From NCBI RefSeq assembly GCF_002709775.1, contig NZ_PAQR01000061.1, forward strand, positions 1 to 55,932: a stretch of 55,932 nt of DNA, read 5' to 3'. The position numbers were made by a program, and so were the translations under genes. Within the stretch, counting starts at the first letter, position 1; each line of letters begins with the position of its first letter. The notes beneath the pieces are model-generated. The model did not search any database, was not told the DNA's origin, and was given only the letters and a program-made list of their open reading frames with translations. Below are positions 44,273 through 53,370 of this stretch, one piece after another. This DNA comes from Thalassospira sp. GTDB lineage: Bacteria > Pseudomonadota > Alphaproteobacteria > Rhodospirillales > Thalassospiraceae.

Positions 44273-45163
44273 ATGTCCAACGTCAAAACCGTATTGCCGA
44301 ACCTGCGATGTACGCTGGGCGAAGGCCCGCATTGGGATGCCGAAGACGGGGTTCTGTATTGGGTCGATATTGTCGGCAAGACCGCCTATGCGCTGCGCCC
44401 CGATCAGGGGGGATCACGCAGCTGGAAGTTTGATCAGCCGGTCGCGGCCATTGTGCCGCGTGAAAAGGACGGGCTTCTGGTCGCCCTTGCCGACGGGCTG
44501 GCGTTTCTGGACCCCGAAAGTGGCGATACCACACCGTTTGTCGCCCCCGATAGCGACCATGCAGGCAACCGGTCGAACGAAAGCCGGGTCGATCCGATGG
44601 GCCGGTTCTGGCACGGCACCATGCAAAACAATATCGGTCCCAATGGCGAAGATCTGCCTGTAACCATCTCGACCGGGACACTCAACCGGGTGGGTGCGGA
44701 TGGTGAAGCCGTGCGGTTTGGCAGCAATATCGGGATTTCCAATACGCTGTTATGGTCGGCGGATGGTGCGAAGATGTTCTTTGGCGATACCATCAAGGAC
44801 ACGCTTGATGTCTATGATTTTGACATGGAAACCGGCGTGCCATCCAATCCCAAGCCGTTCTTTGGCCCGCAGGAACGCGGCAATATGGATGGATCGGCGA
44901 TGGATGCGGATGGCTATATCTGGAATGCGCGCTGGGGCGGGGGATGTCTGATCCGCTTTGCGCCGGATGGAAGTGTCGATCGGGTGATTGACCTGCCGGT
45001 GACCCAGCCGACAAGTTGTGTGTTTGGCGGTCCGGACCTTAAAACGCTTTATATTACCTCGGCCTCGGTCGGGCTGGAGGGGAATGGCAATGCGCTTGAA
45101 GGGGCGCTGCTGTCGATCCAGACCGATATTGCCGGGCAGCCATGCCACCGATTTAAGGGCTAA
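44273..45163 (+). CDS. SMP-30/gluconolactonase-family lactonase (second)
   Basis: 296 residues, six-bladed propeller. Metal and substrate residues are in place: Glu in TLGEGPHWDAEDGVLYWVDI, Asn-Glu in NRSNESRVDPMGRFWHGTM (the family usually has N-D-G-K here), Asn in ISNTLLWSADGAKMFFGDT, and Asp in NMDGSAMDADGYIWNARWGGG. The C-terminal PTSCVFGGPDLKTLYITSA is diagnostic. It is not a close copy of the lactonase at 27.4 kb. It probably opens a sugar lactone, perhaps another aldono- or aldarolactone; the motif upstream links it to the uronate regulon. Confidence 0.9.
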   Translation: MSNVKTVLPNLRCTLGEGPHWDAEDGVLYWVDIVGKTAYALRPDQGGSRSWKFDQPVAAIVPREKDGLLVALADGLAFLDPESGDTTPFVAPDSDHAGNRSNESRVDPMGRFWHGTMQNNIGPNGEDLPVTISTGTLNRVGADGEAVRFGSNIGISNTLLWSADGAKMFFGDTIKDTLDVYDFDMETGVPSNPKPFFGPQERGNMDGSAMDADGYIWNARWGGGCLIRFAPDGSVDRVIDLPVTQPTSCVFGGPDLKTLYITSASVGLEGNGNALEGALLSIQTDIAGQPCHRFKG

Positions 45164-45300
45164 AGCGACCGTTGGTTGTTAATAATGCGGCACTGCACCC
45201 GATTTGCCCATTTTTGGCCTTGGTTTTCGGTATGTTTGGCGTCACCATTGTCTGGCGCAACAAATGCGCCACCAAAAAATACGAGCAAACCGGGGTTAAA

Positions 45301-46875
45301 ATGAAACCTGCTTCCGCCGCAATCATGTGGGCAAGGGCGTTTATTGTTCTTGGCATGGTCGGGATACTTTCGGGCTGTGCGGCCCTGCAATCGCCTGGTA
45401 ACAGCGTTACCGGGTCGGTCAGCTATCGCGAACGGATCGCGCTTTCGCCAGACAATACCTTCCTTGTCGTCCGCCTGCTGGATGTATCGAAGGCAGATGC
45501 GCCATCGGTTGAGGTTGCTGCACTGCGCCAACCGGTCGCCAATCCGCCGATGGTCTTCATCCTGCCCTATGATCTTGATGATATCGATCCGCGCCATAGC
45601 TACGTGCTTGAAGCCAAGATCGTAAATGGCAATGACGACCTTCTGTTTCGCAATGATCAAAGCTACCCGGTCCTGACCCGCGGTGCGCCAAGTGATGTCG
45701 ATATCACGGTCATCCAGATCCCGCGCATGCAAAGCGACGGGGCGCGCAACGGCGATGGTTCGGATATCGCCGATGACATTGCCGCGATTGAGACCCGGTT
45801 GACCGATCTGCGGGTTATTCCCGGTCAGTATTCGGCATCTGATCATACGGTGACCTACAAGGCCTATGTCACGCCGGACGGCGAGCCGGTTCTGGTGGAT
45901 GAGCATCGCGACCTTGGCGATTACGGAGCAAGCGACGTCAAATTCTATTACCGCAATGGCCAGCTTCTGCGCTTTGCCGAGGATGCCAAGCGCGTCAATT
46001 ACGGCGGGGCGGAAAGTGACGCGCCACTGCATTACACGCTGAAACTTGATTTCGCGCAGGGGCGCTATTCATCGGGCACCAAAACGGTGAACGATATCGC
46101 AAGCCAGCCTGACGAGCATGAAATCAGCGGCGCGCTGTCGCAAAGCAAGGTGGCACTCAGCCGCATTGACGCGATGCTAAGCCAGATGAACAGCAGCCCG
46201 GATCCGATCACCGGCCCGGAACTGTTTGTGTGCGATGATCAAAGCCGCTTTGCCGTCACCTTTGATCGCGATCGGGAACGCGCAATTGTTGAATTCCCCG
46301 GGCGTGAACCGCTGGTCCTGCCGATCATGCGGACCGGGTCGGGATACGGTTATGGCAACGATATCTATGAGCTGCGTGGCAAGGGCGCTGATGCGATCTG
46401 GACGACCCCGTCGGGTGATTTCCATTGCGCGGTATCACCGCTATCGGCGGAAACCGCCCGGCTTGCACTTGCCCCCGGCGATTTCCCGGTGGTGTCGGTG
46501 GCCGACCTTAAAGCCGAGGGCGATGGTATCTGGACGCGTTATTTCGATGACATGATGCCGGCCATCACCGCCTGCCTTGCCAAGAACCCCGGTGATCTGG
46601 TCTCGGTTCTGAAAGCCTGGCCGATGAACCATGGCATGGTCGGTGTACGCACGATCAATGGCAATGGCGGGCGTTATGATTGCCTTGTGCCGTCCGATGG
46701 TCTGGGCACCGCCCATACCGAAATGGTTGAGGCCACCACCAACATCCTGCCCGGCGAAGATGTCGTGCGCTTCACCCCGGCCAGTGGTGCCTATCCCGGC
46801 GGGGAATGCTTTGCCCATGAACGCCTTGAGCAGAAGGGCGTGTTTATCGGCTGGCTGTCGGAAAAGACCTGCTAG
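45301..46875 (+). CDS. Lipoprotein with YbaY-type and MliC-type domains
   Basis: 524 residues. The lipobox LSGC ends the signal peptide near residue 28. Residues about 35-140 form a YbaY/YscW-type beta domain (VTGSVSYRERIALSPDNTFLVVRLLDVS; PRHSYVLEAKI). Residues about 307-375 match MliC, the C-type lysozyme inhibitor (FVCDDQSRFAVTF; GSGYGYGNDIYELRGKGADAIW; FHCAV). The spacer and a C-terminal segment with further Cys are unassigned. MliC proteins protect the cell wall from lysozyme. An in-frame extension of 43 residues upstream lacks a signal peptide start and is rejected. Confidence 0.85.
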   Translation: MKPASAAIMWARAFIVLGMVGILSGCAALQSPGNSVTGSVSYRERIALSPDNTFLVVRLLDVSKADAPSVEVAALRQPVANPPMVFILPYDLDDIDPRHSYVLEAKIVNGNDDLLFRNDQSYPVLTRGAPSDVDITVIQIPRMQSDGARNGDGSDIADDIAAIETRLTDLRVIPGQYSASDHTVTYKAYVTPDGEPVLVDEHRDLGDYGASDVKFYYRNGQLLRFAEDAKRVNYGGAESDAPLHYTLKLDFAQGRYSSGTKTVNDIASQPDEHEISGALSQSKVALSRIDAMLSQMNSSPDPITGPELFVCDDQSRFAVTFDRDRERAIVEFPGREPLVLPIMRTGSGYGYGNDIYELRGKGADAIWTTPSGDFHCAVSPLSAETARLALAPGDFPVVSVADLKAEGDGIWTRYFDDMMPAITACLAKNPGDLVSVLKAWPMNHGMVGVRTINGNGGRYDCLVPSDGLGTAHTEMVEATTNILPGEDVVRFTPASGAYPGGECFAHERLEQKGVFIGWLSEKTC

Positions 46876-46916
46876 AACGCGACCAATGATAAATGTTTCG
46901 TGCTGCCTTGCTAGGC

Positions 46917-47924
46917 TTACGTGCCACATTGGCCGGTGTGAATATTGATCGGGCCTTGGGTATCATGCTCGACAAAGGCGAAACGGAATGCCGGGCTTTT
47001 CGCGGTCGGGTCTGGAATGAGTGTAGGGCTGCCGATCCAATGCCCAACACTGTTCCACGGACCGGCAAGCTGATCGGGACCACCGGTAAGTTTGCCGGTT
47101 GCATCAAAGGTTGCCAAAAGCGGCATGCCGTTGCTCAGGCTGATCAAAAGGCAATAGCAATCACCAGTTGCCGCCAGATCAAAATCGGCGATTTCCGATC
47201 CGTCCAGCAATGAAACTGGAGTGCCGAGCTTGTTGTTTTTGGTGTCAAAGGTGGCGAAGGACAGGCGACCCCGAAAAGCCATGCCCGGTGTCAGGGGGCC
47301 AACCCTTTCGTCGGTTTTGTAGAACAGGCTGACGGTCTGTGGCAAACCTTGGGAAAAATCACCACAAACTCGCCCGACCGAGACGGGGGCTTCGGAGGTT
47401 CCGATAAGGCCGGAAACGCCGGGGACCTGTTTGCCGTCTTGTTCCTGCAGGCCGATGATGGCCAGGTTATACCCGCTCAAAATCGCCGAGATATAGATTT
47501 GCTTTGCGGGATTTGTACTGGTGTTGCGCAGAAAGGTCGGTGAGTTACCATCTTCGACCTCATAGCTGAATTCCGGCGTAAGCGTGCCATCGGACGCTAC
47601 AGCTGCGACAAAAACGTTATTGAACCCGCCGTTGGAGCTCGTGTAGGTCACCGCACCCTTGCTGTTTGAGAAGTTGATATCCCATGTGGTCGTACTTGGC
47701 AGCATCTGGAATATTGGCGCTCTTTGCGGTGCCAGTGCCTTCTGAACATCCAGGGCAATTGACGCAAGGGTTGTGACAAAAGGGTGGCCCGCCGACTTTG
47801 CCGCCTTGTTCGGGCCGCTTGACGACATATAGAGCCCCGTCGCTGTTGCCTGTGATGCCAGGCGGACAGCACCCGTGATCTGGTTGCCTGGAAGGGTGAC
47901 GGTGCTGATATTGTTCACCTTCAT
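46917..47924 (-). CDS. Unknown protein, third gene of uncharacterised operon
   Basis: 335 residues; no family recognised. There is no signal peptide or membrane segment. The N-terminal 40 residues are Ser/Thr/Ala-rich; the rest alternates short hydrophobic strands with Asn, Gly and Ser turns (WDINFSNSKGAVTYTSSNGGFNNVFVAAVASDGTL), as in beta-sandwich or propeller proteins. AAGGAAG precedes the ATG at 47924; 46 in-frame residues further upstream extend into the preceding gene and look non-coding. It follows the 753-residue gene by 43 bases and is probably co-transcribed with it. Confidence 0.8.
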   Translation of the reverse strand: MKVNNISTVTLPGNQITGAVRLASQATATGLYMSSSGPNKAAKSAGHPFVTTLASIALDVQKALAPQRAPIFQMLPSTTTWDINFSNSKGAVTYTSSNGGFNNVFVAAVASDGTLTPEFSYEVEDGNSPTFLRNTSTNPAKQIYISAILSGYNLAIIGLQEQDGKQVPGVSGLIGTSEAPVSVGRVCGDFSQGLPQTVSLFYKTDERVGPLTPGMAFRGRLSFATFDTKNNKLGTPVSLLDGSEIADFDLAATGDCYCLLISLSNGMPLLATFDATGKLTGGPDQLAGPWNSVGHWIGSPTLIPDPTAKSPAFRFAFVEHDTQGPINIHTGQCGT

Positions 47925-47967
47925 GATGACTTCCTTTTTATCTGAACTGTGTGCTGTCCATGTTGGT

Positions 47968-50229
47968 TTAGGGGATCCATACCTCTGCATCCTCGTTATA
48001 CAGAGCAACTGAAAACAGATTTGGTTCGATACCATTCGGTTGTGCAGGGGCAGAAGCGACAAAACCTGCTCGCCAAGGAGCCAAAGGTCCAGTTAAGCCT
48101 GCAATTGAGTTACTAACCCACAGATTCCTATCGGGAGCACGTGCTCCGTAGGACGGATCAAAATAGTCACCGCTGCCAGTGTCGAGCACGATATAGTGAG
48201 CGCCAAAGGCAGGAGCGGGCATCGAATTGTTCTGGCCATCTAAGCCGGTTTCTTCCGCGCGTACGAGATTGCCGCCGCCATTGGCCGGTGCCGCACCACG
48301 GTCAAAAAGCTGTTGGTGGGTATAGTTATTGGCGTCAAGTTGACCCGGCTTGTTATTGTAGTTCCAGTGGCGAACAAGAAAGAAACTGCCGTACACTGTG
48401 TTCTGCAAATAAACCCTGTTCGGATTGGGCGGATCAGGAATGTCTGCCGGGAAGTTCGGATAGCCTGCTGCGCCATGATACTCCACGGTTCTGGGGAGAA
48501 CTCTGATGCATCGCCCATTGCCGTTCCCGTGCAGGGCCCACATGGCGATCAGTAGTTGCGTCCAAACGCCGCAGGCAATGTTGCCGCGGGGGTTGGTAAA
48601 CAAGTTACCCGTTTGTCCACCTCCAAGATTGGGAGGACCGTTCAATGACTGGGCCGGCTGGTTCCCTGTCAACGCTTGGTCCCAATATCTAAGTAGTGTC
48701 GCGGCCTCTCTTGAACTGTTTAAGCGGACAGCTTTCGGATTGGGATTGGCAGGGTGAAAGACACCAAAAATAGCGTCGCGCACCGCATTGGCGTTTGTCG
48801 TGTCCGTTCCGTCCGCTGTTTTGCATGACATGTACAAAAGGGAATCATAGGTAAAGGCTAGGCCGCTGTTGTTACCGAGAACGGTTGCATTGATGTTGCC
48901 ATTCAAAGTCGTACTGTTCCTCGCGGCAACACGCGTTCGCGCGGTGACATAGACCCGGTGGCTCGTCATTTGCAGGGGAAGCCAAGGGTTTCCGGGGTCG
49001 TTGGCATCATTCCCGCCGGGGACGGCATCGCGGACATCCCAGAAAATTAACAGCGGCTCATAGCACCTTATGCGGTCTTCCAGATTGCCGAAATCCATAT
49101 TTCCAAGGTTGTGATCGTGCGGTGGCGGCAGCCCGGGATCCTGGATGACGGTATTCAGAATGGTCCGGATAATCGGCGCAAGATTCCCTGCCGCATCTTT
49201 GACATAGACCGTACATCGCAGATCAATATTGGTATCCGCGTCCGGGTTCAGGGTGCTGGTGAGGGTAACCGTGTTCAAGGCGAAATTGAGATTCAAGGCT
49301 ACGCCAGCAACATAACCTTGCGGTGCCGAAGGCGTTCCGGCGGTCCATGTTGGCGTATACAGCCTGTTGAAGCGGGCTGGATCTTCCTGTGTGACCTGAA
49401 AGTGACCAGTACCGGCAAAATCGAAGCTTTGATGGCTCAGTTCCAGATTGTTGTTCAGAGACACATCATTGGGTTGATCAATCACCCGGATGGTCACGGG
49501 GGCAGCATTTACAGGCTGTTCGGCCAGTGTCACCGCTTTGCGCCGAACACTTACCTCGACATCGCGCGTTTGATCGAGTGGGATTCCCCGCGTGCTGTGG
49601 TCAACCGTTGTCAGGGCAACAGGAATATTTCCCGGAACCGTGCGTGCACGCCATTCAAGATGAGAACAGGCATTCGCTGTATTCGGCTGGGCGTCTACCG
49701 TAAGATTGCATGTTCTTTCGCTGGCGGGGGGATCCATATCGGGAACAGCCCCAAGATTATAGGCATACCAACCGGCAATGGTATTTCCGCCGCGCTGTAT
49801 GGCACCTTCAAAGGCATAGTGGTTGGCGACAACGTTCAGGTTGGCACCGACAAGCGGTTTGACAACAACATAGACGTGTCTTGTCAGTCCCCGTGATTGG
49901 GCTGTTACCTTCACAAAACCGCCAAAGGCACGGACATTGTCCGCGCAATTGAGGTTTATTTTGCATTCGGATGTGTAGTCGTCAACGTCATGTGTGAAAT
50001 ATTGATGAGCTAAGCCCATCGTGGCCGGGGTTTCGTTAAGTGTTCTGTCGACATTCACGACCGTCCAGACAATCGGTCCATTGATTTCAGCACGGATTGT
50101 GATGACATTGGCAGGCCCTGCGACTAGTGCGTAATCGGCGGTGTATATCCGTGGCGTATTGCTGCGCTGTGCATTGGCAACATCGATGTCAAGCACCGGG
50201 ATGCAGGTGAAGATTGCTCTTAATGGCAT
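47968..50229 (-). CDS. 753-residue protein with C-terminal transglutaminase/cysteine-peptidase-like domain
   Basis: I know no named family for the whole protein. Residues 1-350 read as repeated beta-sandwich (Ig-like) segments without signal peptide. The C-terminal part carries C553 in RGNIACGVWTQLLIAMW, H678 in FGAHYIVLDTGSG and D691 in YFDPSYG. That Cys-His-Asp order, the helix after the Cys and the DPSYG turn are typical of transglutaminase-like cysteine peptidases. It is Asn- and Pro-rich. CGGAG precedes the ATG. It is the middle gene of a three-gene operon. Function could be a secreted peptidase, a toxin or a structural cross-linker; none is shown. Confidence 0.82.
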   Translation of the reverse strand: MPLRAIFTCIPVLDIDVANAQRSNTPRIYTADYALVAGPANVITIRAEINGPIVWTVVNVDRTLNETPATMGLAHQYFTHDVDDYTSECKINLNCADNVRAFGGFVKVTAQSRGLTRHVYVVVKPLVGANLNVVANHYAFEGAIQRGGNTIAGWYAYNLGAVPDMDPPASERTCNLTVDAQPNTANACSHLEWRARTVPGNIPVALTTVDHSTRGIPLDQTRDVEVSVRRKAVTLAEQPVNAAPVTIRVIDQPNDVSLNNNLELSHQSFDFAGTGHFQVTQEDPARFNRLYTPTWTAGTPSAPQGYVAGVALNLNFALNTVTLTSTLNPDADTNIDLRCTVYVKDAAGNLAPIIRTILNTVIQDPGLPPPHDHNLGNMDFGNLEDRIRCYEPLLIFWDVRDAVPGGNDANDPGNPWLPLQMTSHRVYVTARTRVAARNSTTLNGNINATVLGNNSGLAFTYDSLLYMSCKTADGTDTTNANAVRDAIFGVFHPANPNPKAVRLNSSREAATLLRYWDQALTGNQPAQSLNGPPNLGGGQTGNLFTNPRGNIACGVWTQLLIAMWALHGNGNGRCIRVLPRTVEYHGAAGYPNFPADIPDPPNPNRVYLQNTVYGSFFLVRHWNYNNKPGQLDANNYTHQQLFDRGAAPANGGGNLVRAEETGLDGQNNSMPAPAFGAHYIVLDTGSGDYFDPSYGARAPDRNLWVSNSIAGLTGPLAPWRAGFVASAPAQPNGIEPNLFSVALYNEDAEVWIP

Positions 50230-50251
50230 GGAATAACTCCGCTATGTGGGG

Positions 50252-51268
50252 TTACTGCACGTTGATATCGACTTCGACGGGCAACGGTTTGTCGGCGTTT
50301 CCTGCCTCTGCAGAGCTCAGCAATCGCCGGTCATCGGGGTTCTTTGGATCGGTTTTGCCGCCGGTCCATTTCAGCCATTTATAGGCGTCCGGGCTGTCGG
50401 GCTTGATCACCGCGCGCACGATGACAGGTTCCTGGCTATCGGATTGAAACGACCAGTTTTCCCCGCCATTTGCCATCGCGCCCGATACATCAAAATGCAA
50501 AAGATCCGGCACGACGGCGATTTGGACAGACTGGCTGGTGCCGTTGGCACTGGCGGTCAGGGTGATTGGCTTGCCGACGGGTGTGATGGTTTTCAAAGAG
50601 ACGCTTCGCCAGTTGGCGATGCCTGATTGATCGGGCTCACCACCGGTCCATGTCACCTGATTCCAGACATCTGCGCTGTCTGGGTCGGTGACGGCCCGGA
50701 CCGAAAGCGACAGAGCCTCATTGTAGGTTTGATAGAACAGGCCGCTTGGCGCGCGTGTCGCCTCGCTGACTTCAAGAGACATGATGCGGGCCTTTGCTGT
50801 GGGCTTTTGATCATCAGAAGATGGCGAATTTGTCCCCGCACTCGTCCCTGTGCCCGCACTCGTCCCTGTGTTTGTCTCTGCGTGTATCCGGGCAAGCAAG
50901 ATTTGCAAGGCGTCCTGCAGTTTCTTGATGCGGACGTTGCAGGCCTTTGCCTGTTTGGGGGGGATTGTGCGACTGGTGTTGAGCTGACCCATCTGAAACA
51001 AGGCCGTGTAGTTGTCAAACAGGCTTGCCAGAATCGGATTAAGGATTTTCTGAGCCTCGCTGCTGAGCGCGACCGTTTGATCGGTCGAGGGGGCGGATAC
51101 CGATTGATAGTTCAGCAGGCTTTGCTTGAAACCACTCAGTGACGCGGCATCAAGGCGAAGTTTCTCGTCCTTGACGTAGTCCGGGCGGGCATGAAGATCG
51201 TCCGTCACAGGATCCAGTGCGGCAAGGGTTGTGCGAATGGCTTGCGAAAGCTCAGTACTTTGGGTCAT
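50252..51268 (-). CDS. Unknown protein with two WTGG repeats, first gene of uncharacterised operon
   Basis: 338 residues; no family recognised. Residues 1-135 are predicted helical (TELSQAIRTTLAALDPVTDD; QAKACNVRIKKLQDALQILLARIHAE). A low-complexity linker (TGTSAGTGTSAGTNS) follows, encoded by an 18-base tandem repeat. The C-terminal half holds two similar beta modules, each with a W-x-x-x-x-W-T-G-G motif: VWNQVTWTGGEPDQ and AYKWLKWTGGKTDP. There is no signal peptide. It lies 22 bases before the 753-residue gene. The helical head with Ig-like tail suggests an adaptor or structural component. Confidence 0.8.
   Translation of the reverse strand: MTQSTELSQAIRTTLAALDPVTDDLHARPDYVKDEKLRLDAASLSGFKQSLLNYQSVSAPSTDQTVALSSEAQKILNPILASLFDNYTALFQMGQLNTSRTIPPKQAKACNVRIKKLQDALQILLARIHAETNTGTSAGTGTSAGTNSPSSDDQKPTAKARIMSLEVSEATRAPSGLFYQTYNEALSLSVRAVTDPDSADVWNQVTWTGGEPDQSGIANWRSVSLKTITPVGKPITLTASANGTSQSVQIAVVPDLLHFDVSGAMANGGENWSFQSDSQEPVIVRAVIKPDSPDAYKWLKWTGGKTDPKNPDDRRLLSSAEAGNADKPLPVEVDINVQ
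50837..50873. repeat. 18-base tandem repeat in linker-coding sequence
   Basis: CGCACTCGTCCCTGTG occurs twice in direct repeat, 18 bases apart, with a third degenerate copy (TTTGTCTCTG) following. It encodes the Thr/Ser/Gly/Ala linker of the 338-residue protein. In-frame unit length (six residues) allows linker length to vary. Confidence 0.7.
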
Positions 51269-51389
51269 GACGTCCAGAACTTCTGAAAGATTGCTGCAGG
51301 GGGTGTTGCAGTAAGGACGTCCGGGGGCATGCCGCTGTGAATAGGAAAAAGACAGACGGGCTGCGCAAAGCGTATTGGCCGCAAAAACA

Positions 51390-51427
51390 AAAATCCCGGC
51401 CGGGGTAACCCGGGCCGGGATTTTTTT
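51390..51427 (-). terminator. Intrinsic terminator
   Basis: AAATCCCGGCC pairs with GGCCGGGATTT around GGGGTAACCCG, with A/T runs on both sides. It follows the GNAT gene on the minus strand and insulates it from the uncharacterised operon. Confidence 0.9.
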
Positions 51428-51446
51428 GTCTTTTAGCGTCGAGGTC

Positions 51447-51953
51447 CTAGTGGATCATGGCCCCGGTTGCGGTAAGCATACCGGTTGAACCACTCAGCAC
51501 ATCGTCATTGCCAAGTTGGATCGCCTGGAACCGGTGACGATCAAAATGGCCGGGCATCAAAAGCCCGCTTGCAGGCGCAGCATGGAAGCCAAAGCGCGCA
51601 TAGTAATCCGGATCCCCCACCAGAAGAACCGAACGGTGACCGGCTGCCTGTGCCGCATTAAGGGCGGCATAAACCAGACCGGCACCCACGCCGGACCCGC
51701 TATAGATCTTGTCGACGGCAAGCGGGCCGAGCAGCAACGCATCACCTGCATTGCCTGCATTGACATTCCACAACCGGACGGTGCCGATCATCTGTTTGCC
51801 GTCGTGGGCGACAAACGCCAGACCGTCCGCCGGAAGGCGGTTGCGGCGCAGGATTTCAGACGATTTCTGAAACCGCGCCTGACCCATTACGCGATCAAGC
51901 AGCTTTTCGCGTTCGATGTGCGAATAAGCGCCTTCGCGATCAATCGTGATCAT
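51447..51953 (-). CDS. GNAT-family N-acetyltransferase (YhbS-like)
   Basis: 168 residues. The acetyl-CoA motif is LLGPLAVDKIYSGSGVGAGLVYAAL near residue 75, followed by AAGHRSVLLVGDPDYYARFGFHAA, the typical C-terminal half of YhbS-type GNATs. The substrate is unknown. It begins 24 bases downstream of the ornithine decarboxylase stop, so the pair is likely an operon; polyamine acetylation would be a natural but unproven role. Confidence 0.88.
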   Translation of the reverse strand: MITIDREGAYSHIEREKLLDRVMGQARFQKSSEILRRNRLPADGLAFVAHDGKQMIGTVRLWNVNAGNAGDALLLGPLAVDKIYSGSGVGAGLVYAALNAAQAAGHRSVLLVGDPDYYARFGFHAAPASGLLMPGHFDRHRFQAIQLGNDDVLSGSTGMLTATGAMIH

Positions 51954-51976
51954 TGGCCTATCTTTCCCAAATGGGG

Positions 51977-53110
51977 TCAGATGACATAGGCGGCAAGCGG
52001 CGAGAAGCCGTTGAACGCCACGGATGCATAAGTGGTGGTATAGGCACCGGTTGCTTCGATCAGAACCTCGTCACCGATGGTCAAAGAGACCGGCAGGTCA
52101 TACGGGGTCTTTTCATAGAGCACGTCGGCAGAGTCACAGGTCGGACCGGCCAGAACACACGGTGCAACATCGCCGCCGTCATGGATGGTGGTGATCGGGT
52201 AACGGATCGCTTCGTCCATGGTTTCGGCAAGGCCACCGAATTTACCGATATCAAGGTAAACCCAGCGCACCGGATCGTCGGCATGTTTGCGCGAAATCAG
52301 AACGACTTCGGCTTTGATCACGCCGGCATCACCAACCATGCCACGGCCCGGTTCGATAATGGTTTCGGGCATGTGGTTGCCAAAGTGGTTGTGAAGCGCA
52401 TCAACAATCGCCGCACCATATGCTTCGGTCGCCGGAATGTCGCGCAGGTAACGGGTCGGGAAACCCCCGCCCATATTGACCATGCGAAGAACAATGCCTT
52501 TGTCCGCAAGGGTACGGAAGATCGAGGATGCCTCGGCAAGGGCGGTGTCCCATGCGTCAAGGTTGCACTGCTGCGACCCAACGTGGAAGGACACGCCATA
52601 GGCATCCAGGCCCATGTGATGAGCATGCTCAAGAACTTCGAGTGCCATGGAAGGCGCGCAACCGAATTTGCGCGACAGCGGCCATTCGGCACCTTTGCCG
52701 TCGGTCAGGATGCGGCAGAAAACCTGCGCACCCGGTGCGACACGGGCAATTTTTTCAACTTCTTCGACGCAATCAACCGCATAAAGACGCACACCGAGTT
52801 CAAAAGCGCGCGCAATGTCGCGTTCCTTTTTGATGGTGTTGCCAAAGGAGATGCGGTCCGGGGTTGCACCAGCAGCCATCGCCATTTCGATTTCCGGGAC
52901 GGATGCGGTGTCAAAGTTGCTGCCAAGGTCGGCAAGCAGGCTCAGAACTTCCGGTGCCGGGTTTGCTTTGACGGCATAGAAGATGCGCGAGCTCGGAAGC
53001 GCACGGGTGAAGGTTTCGTAGTTGCGCTGAACAACATCAAGATCAACGACAAGGCACGGGCCTTCCGGACGGTTCTGTGCGAGAAAATCAATAATACGCT
53101 GAGTTGCCAT
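51977..53110 (-). CDS. Ornithine/lysine decarboxylase, PLP fold type III
   Basis: 377 residues. It decarboxylates ornithine (and possibly lysine) to putrescine/cadaverine. The PLP Lys is K48 in FYAVKANP; the other sites are FDTASVPEIE, VSFHVGSQ, NMGGGFP, EPGRGMVGDAG and the active-site Cys in AGPTCDSADVLYE. Length and motifs match the short alphaproteobacterial ODC rather than DAP or arginine decarboxylase. The ATG at 53110 follows GGGAG; seven codons of upstream frame are not needed. A long leader precedes it. Confidence 0.93.
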   Translation of the reverse strand: MATQRIIDFLAQNRPEGPCLVVDLDVVQRNYETFTRALPSSRIFYAVKANPAPEVLSLLADLGSNFDTASVPEIEMAMAAGATPDRISFGNTIKKERDIARAFELGVRLYAVDCVEEVEKIARVAPGAQVFCRILTDGKGAEWPLSRKFGCAPSMALEVLEHAHHMGLDAYGVSFHVGSQQCNLDAWDTALAEASSIFRTLADKGIVLRMVNMGGGFPTRYLRDIPATEAYGAAIVDALHNHFGNHMPETIIEPGRGMVGDAGVIKAEVVLISRKHADDPVRWVYLDIGKFGGLAETMDEAIRYPITTIHDGGDVAPCVLAGPTCDSADVLYEKTPYDLPVSLTIGDEVLIEATGAYTTTYASVAFNGFSPLAAYVI

Positions 53111-53330
53111 TGGGGCGTTCTCCCATTCCACGATATGGCAGCGTGCATGTACCTGATGCGTGCGCGCGGTGGAGGCGCGATAACGCGGACTACTTGCCTG
53201 CTGTTTAGCTCCGGGGCCAACCGGAACTGCGAAGTTAAGTCTGCCTCGCTATGGAATGGGGAGTTCCCGTTCCGCACGTGGGCAATGATGGTGTGCCTCT
53301 TTAGTGTCGGTGGATTTGGACGCCACCTGA
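53111..53330 (-). ncRNA. Long 5' leader of ornithine decarboxylase, candidate speF-type RNA
   Basis: About 220 bases upstream of the decarboxylase contain no coding frame on the minus strand but several complementary segments: GGTGG...CCACC (53303-53321), CGGAAC...GTTCCG and GCGC-rich pairs near 53160-53180. Rfam lists a speF leader motif upstream of exactly this gene in Alphaproteobacteria. I cannot align it, so this is placement plus structure only. Confidence 0.45.
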
Positions 53331-53370
53331 GACCAAAAAAGCCCTACACCGTCGTTGCTTTAAGTAAGTC

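Noticed and set aside
50837..50873. Short tandem repeat as a CRISPR array
   Set aside because: Only two good units without unique spacers, inside a coding sequence. No CRISPR array or cas gene is seen anywhere in the window.
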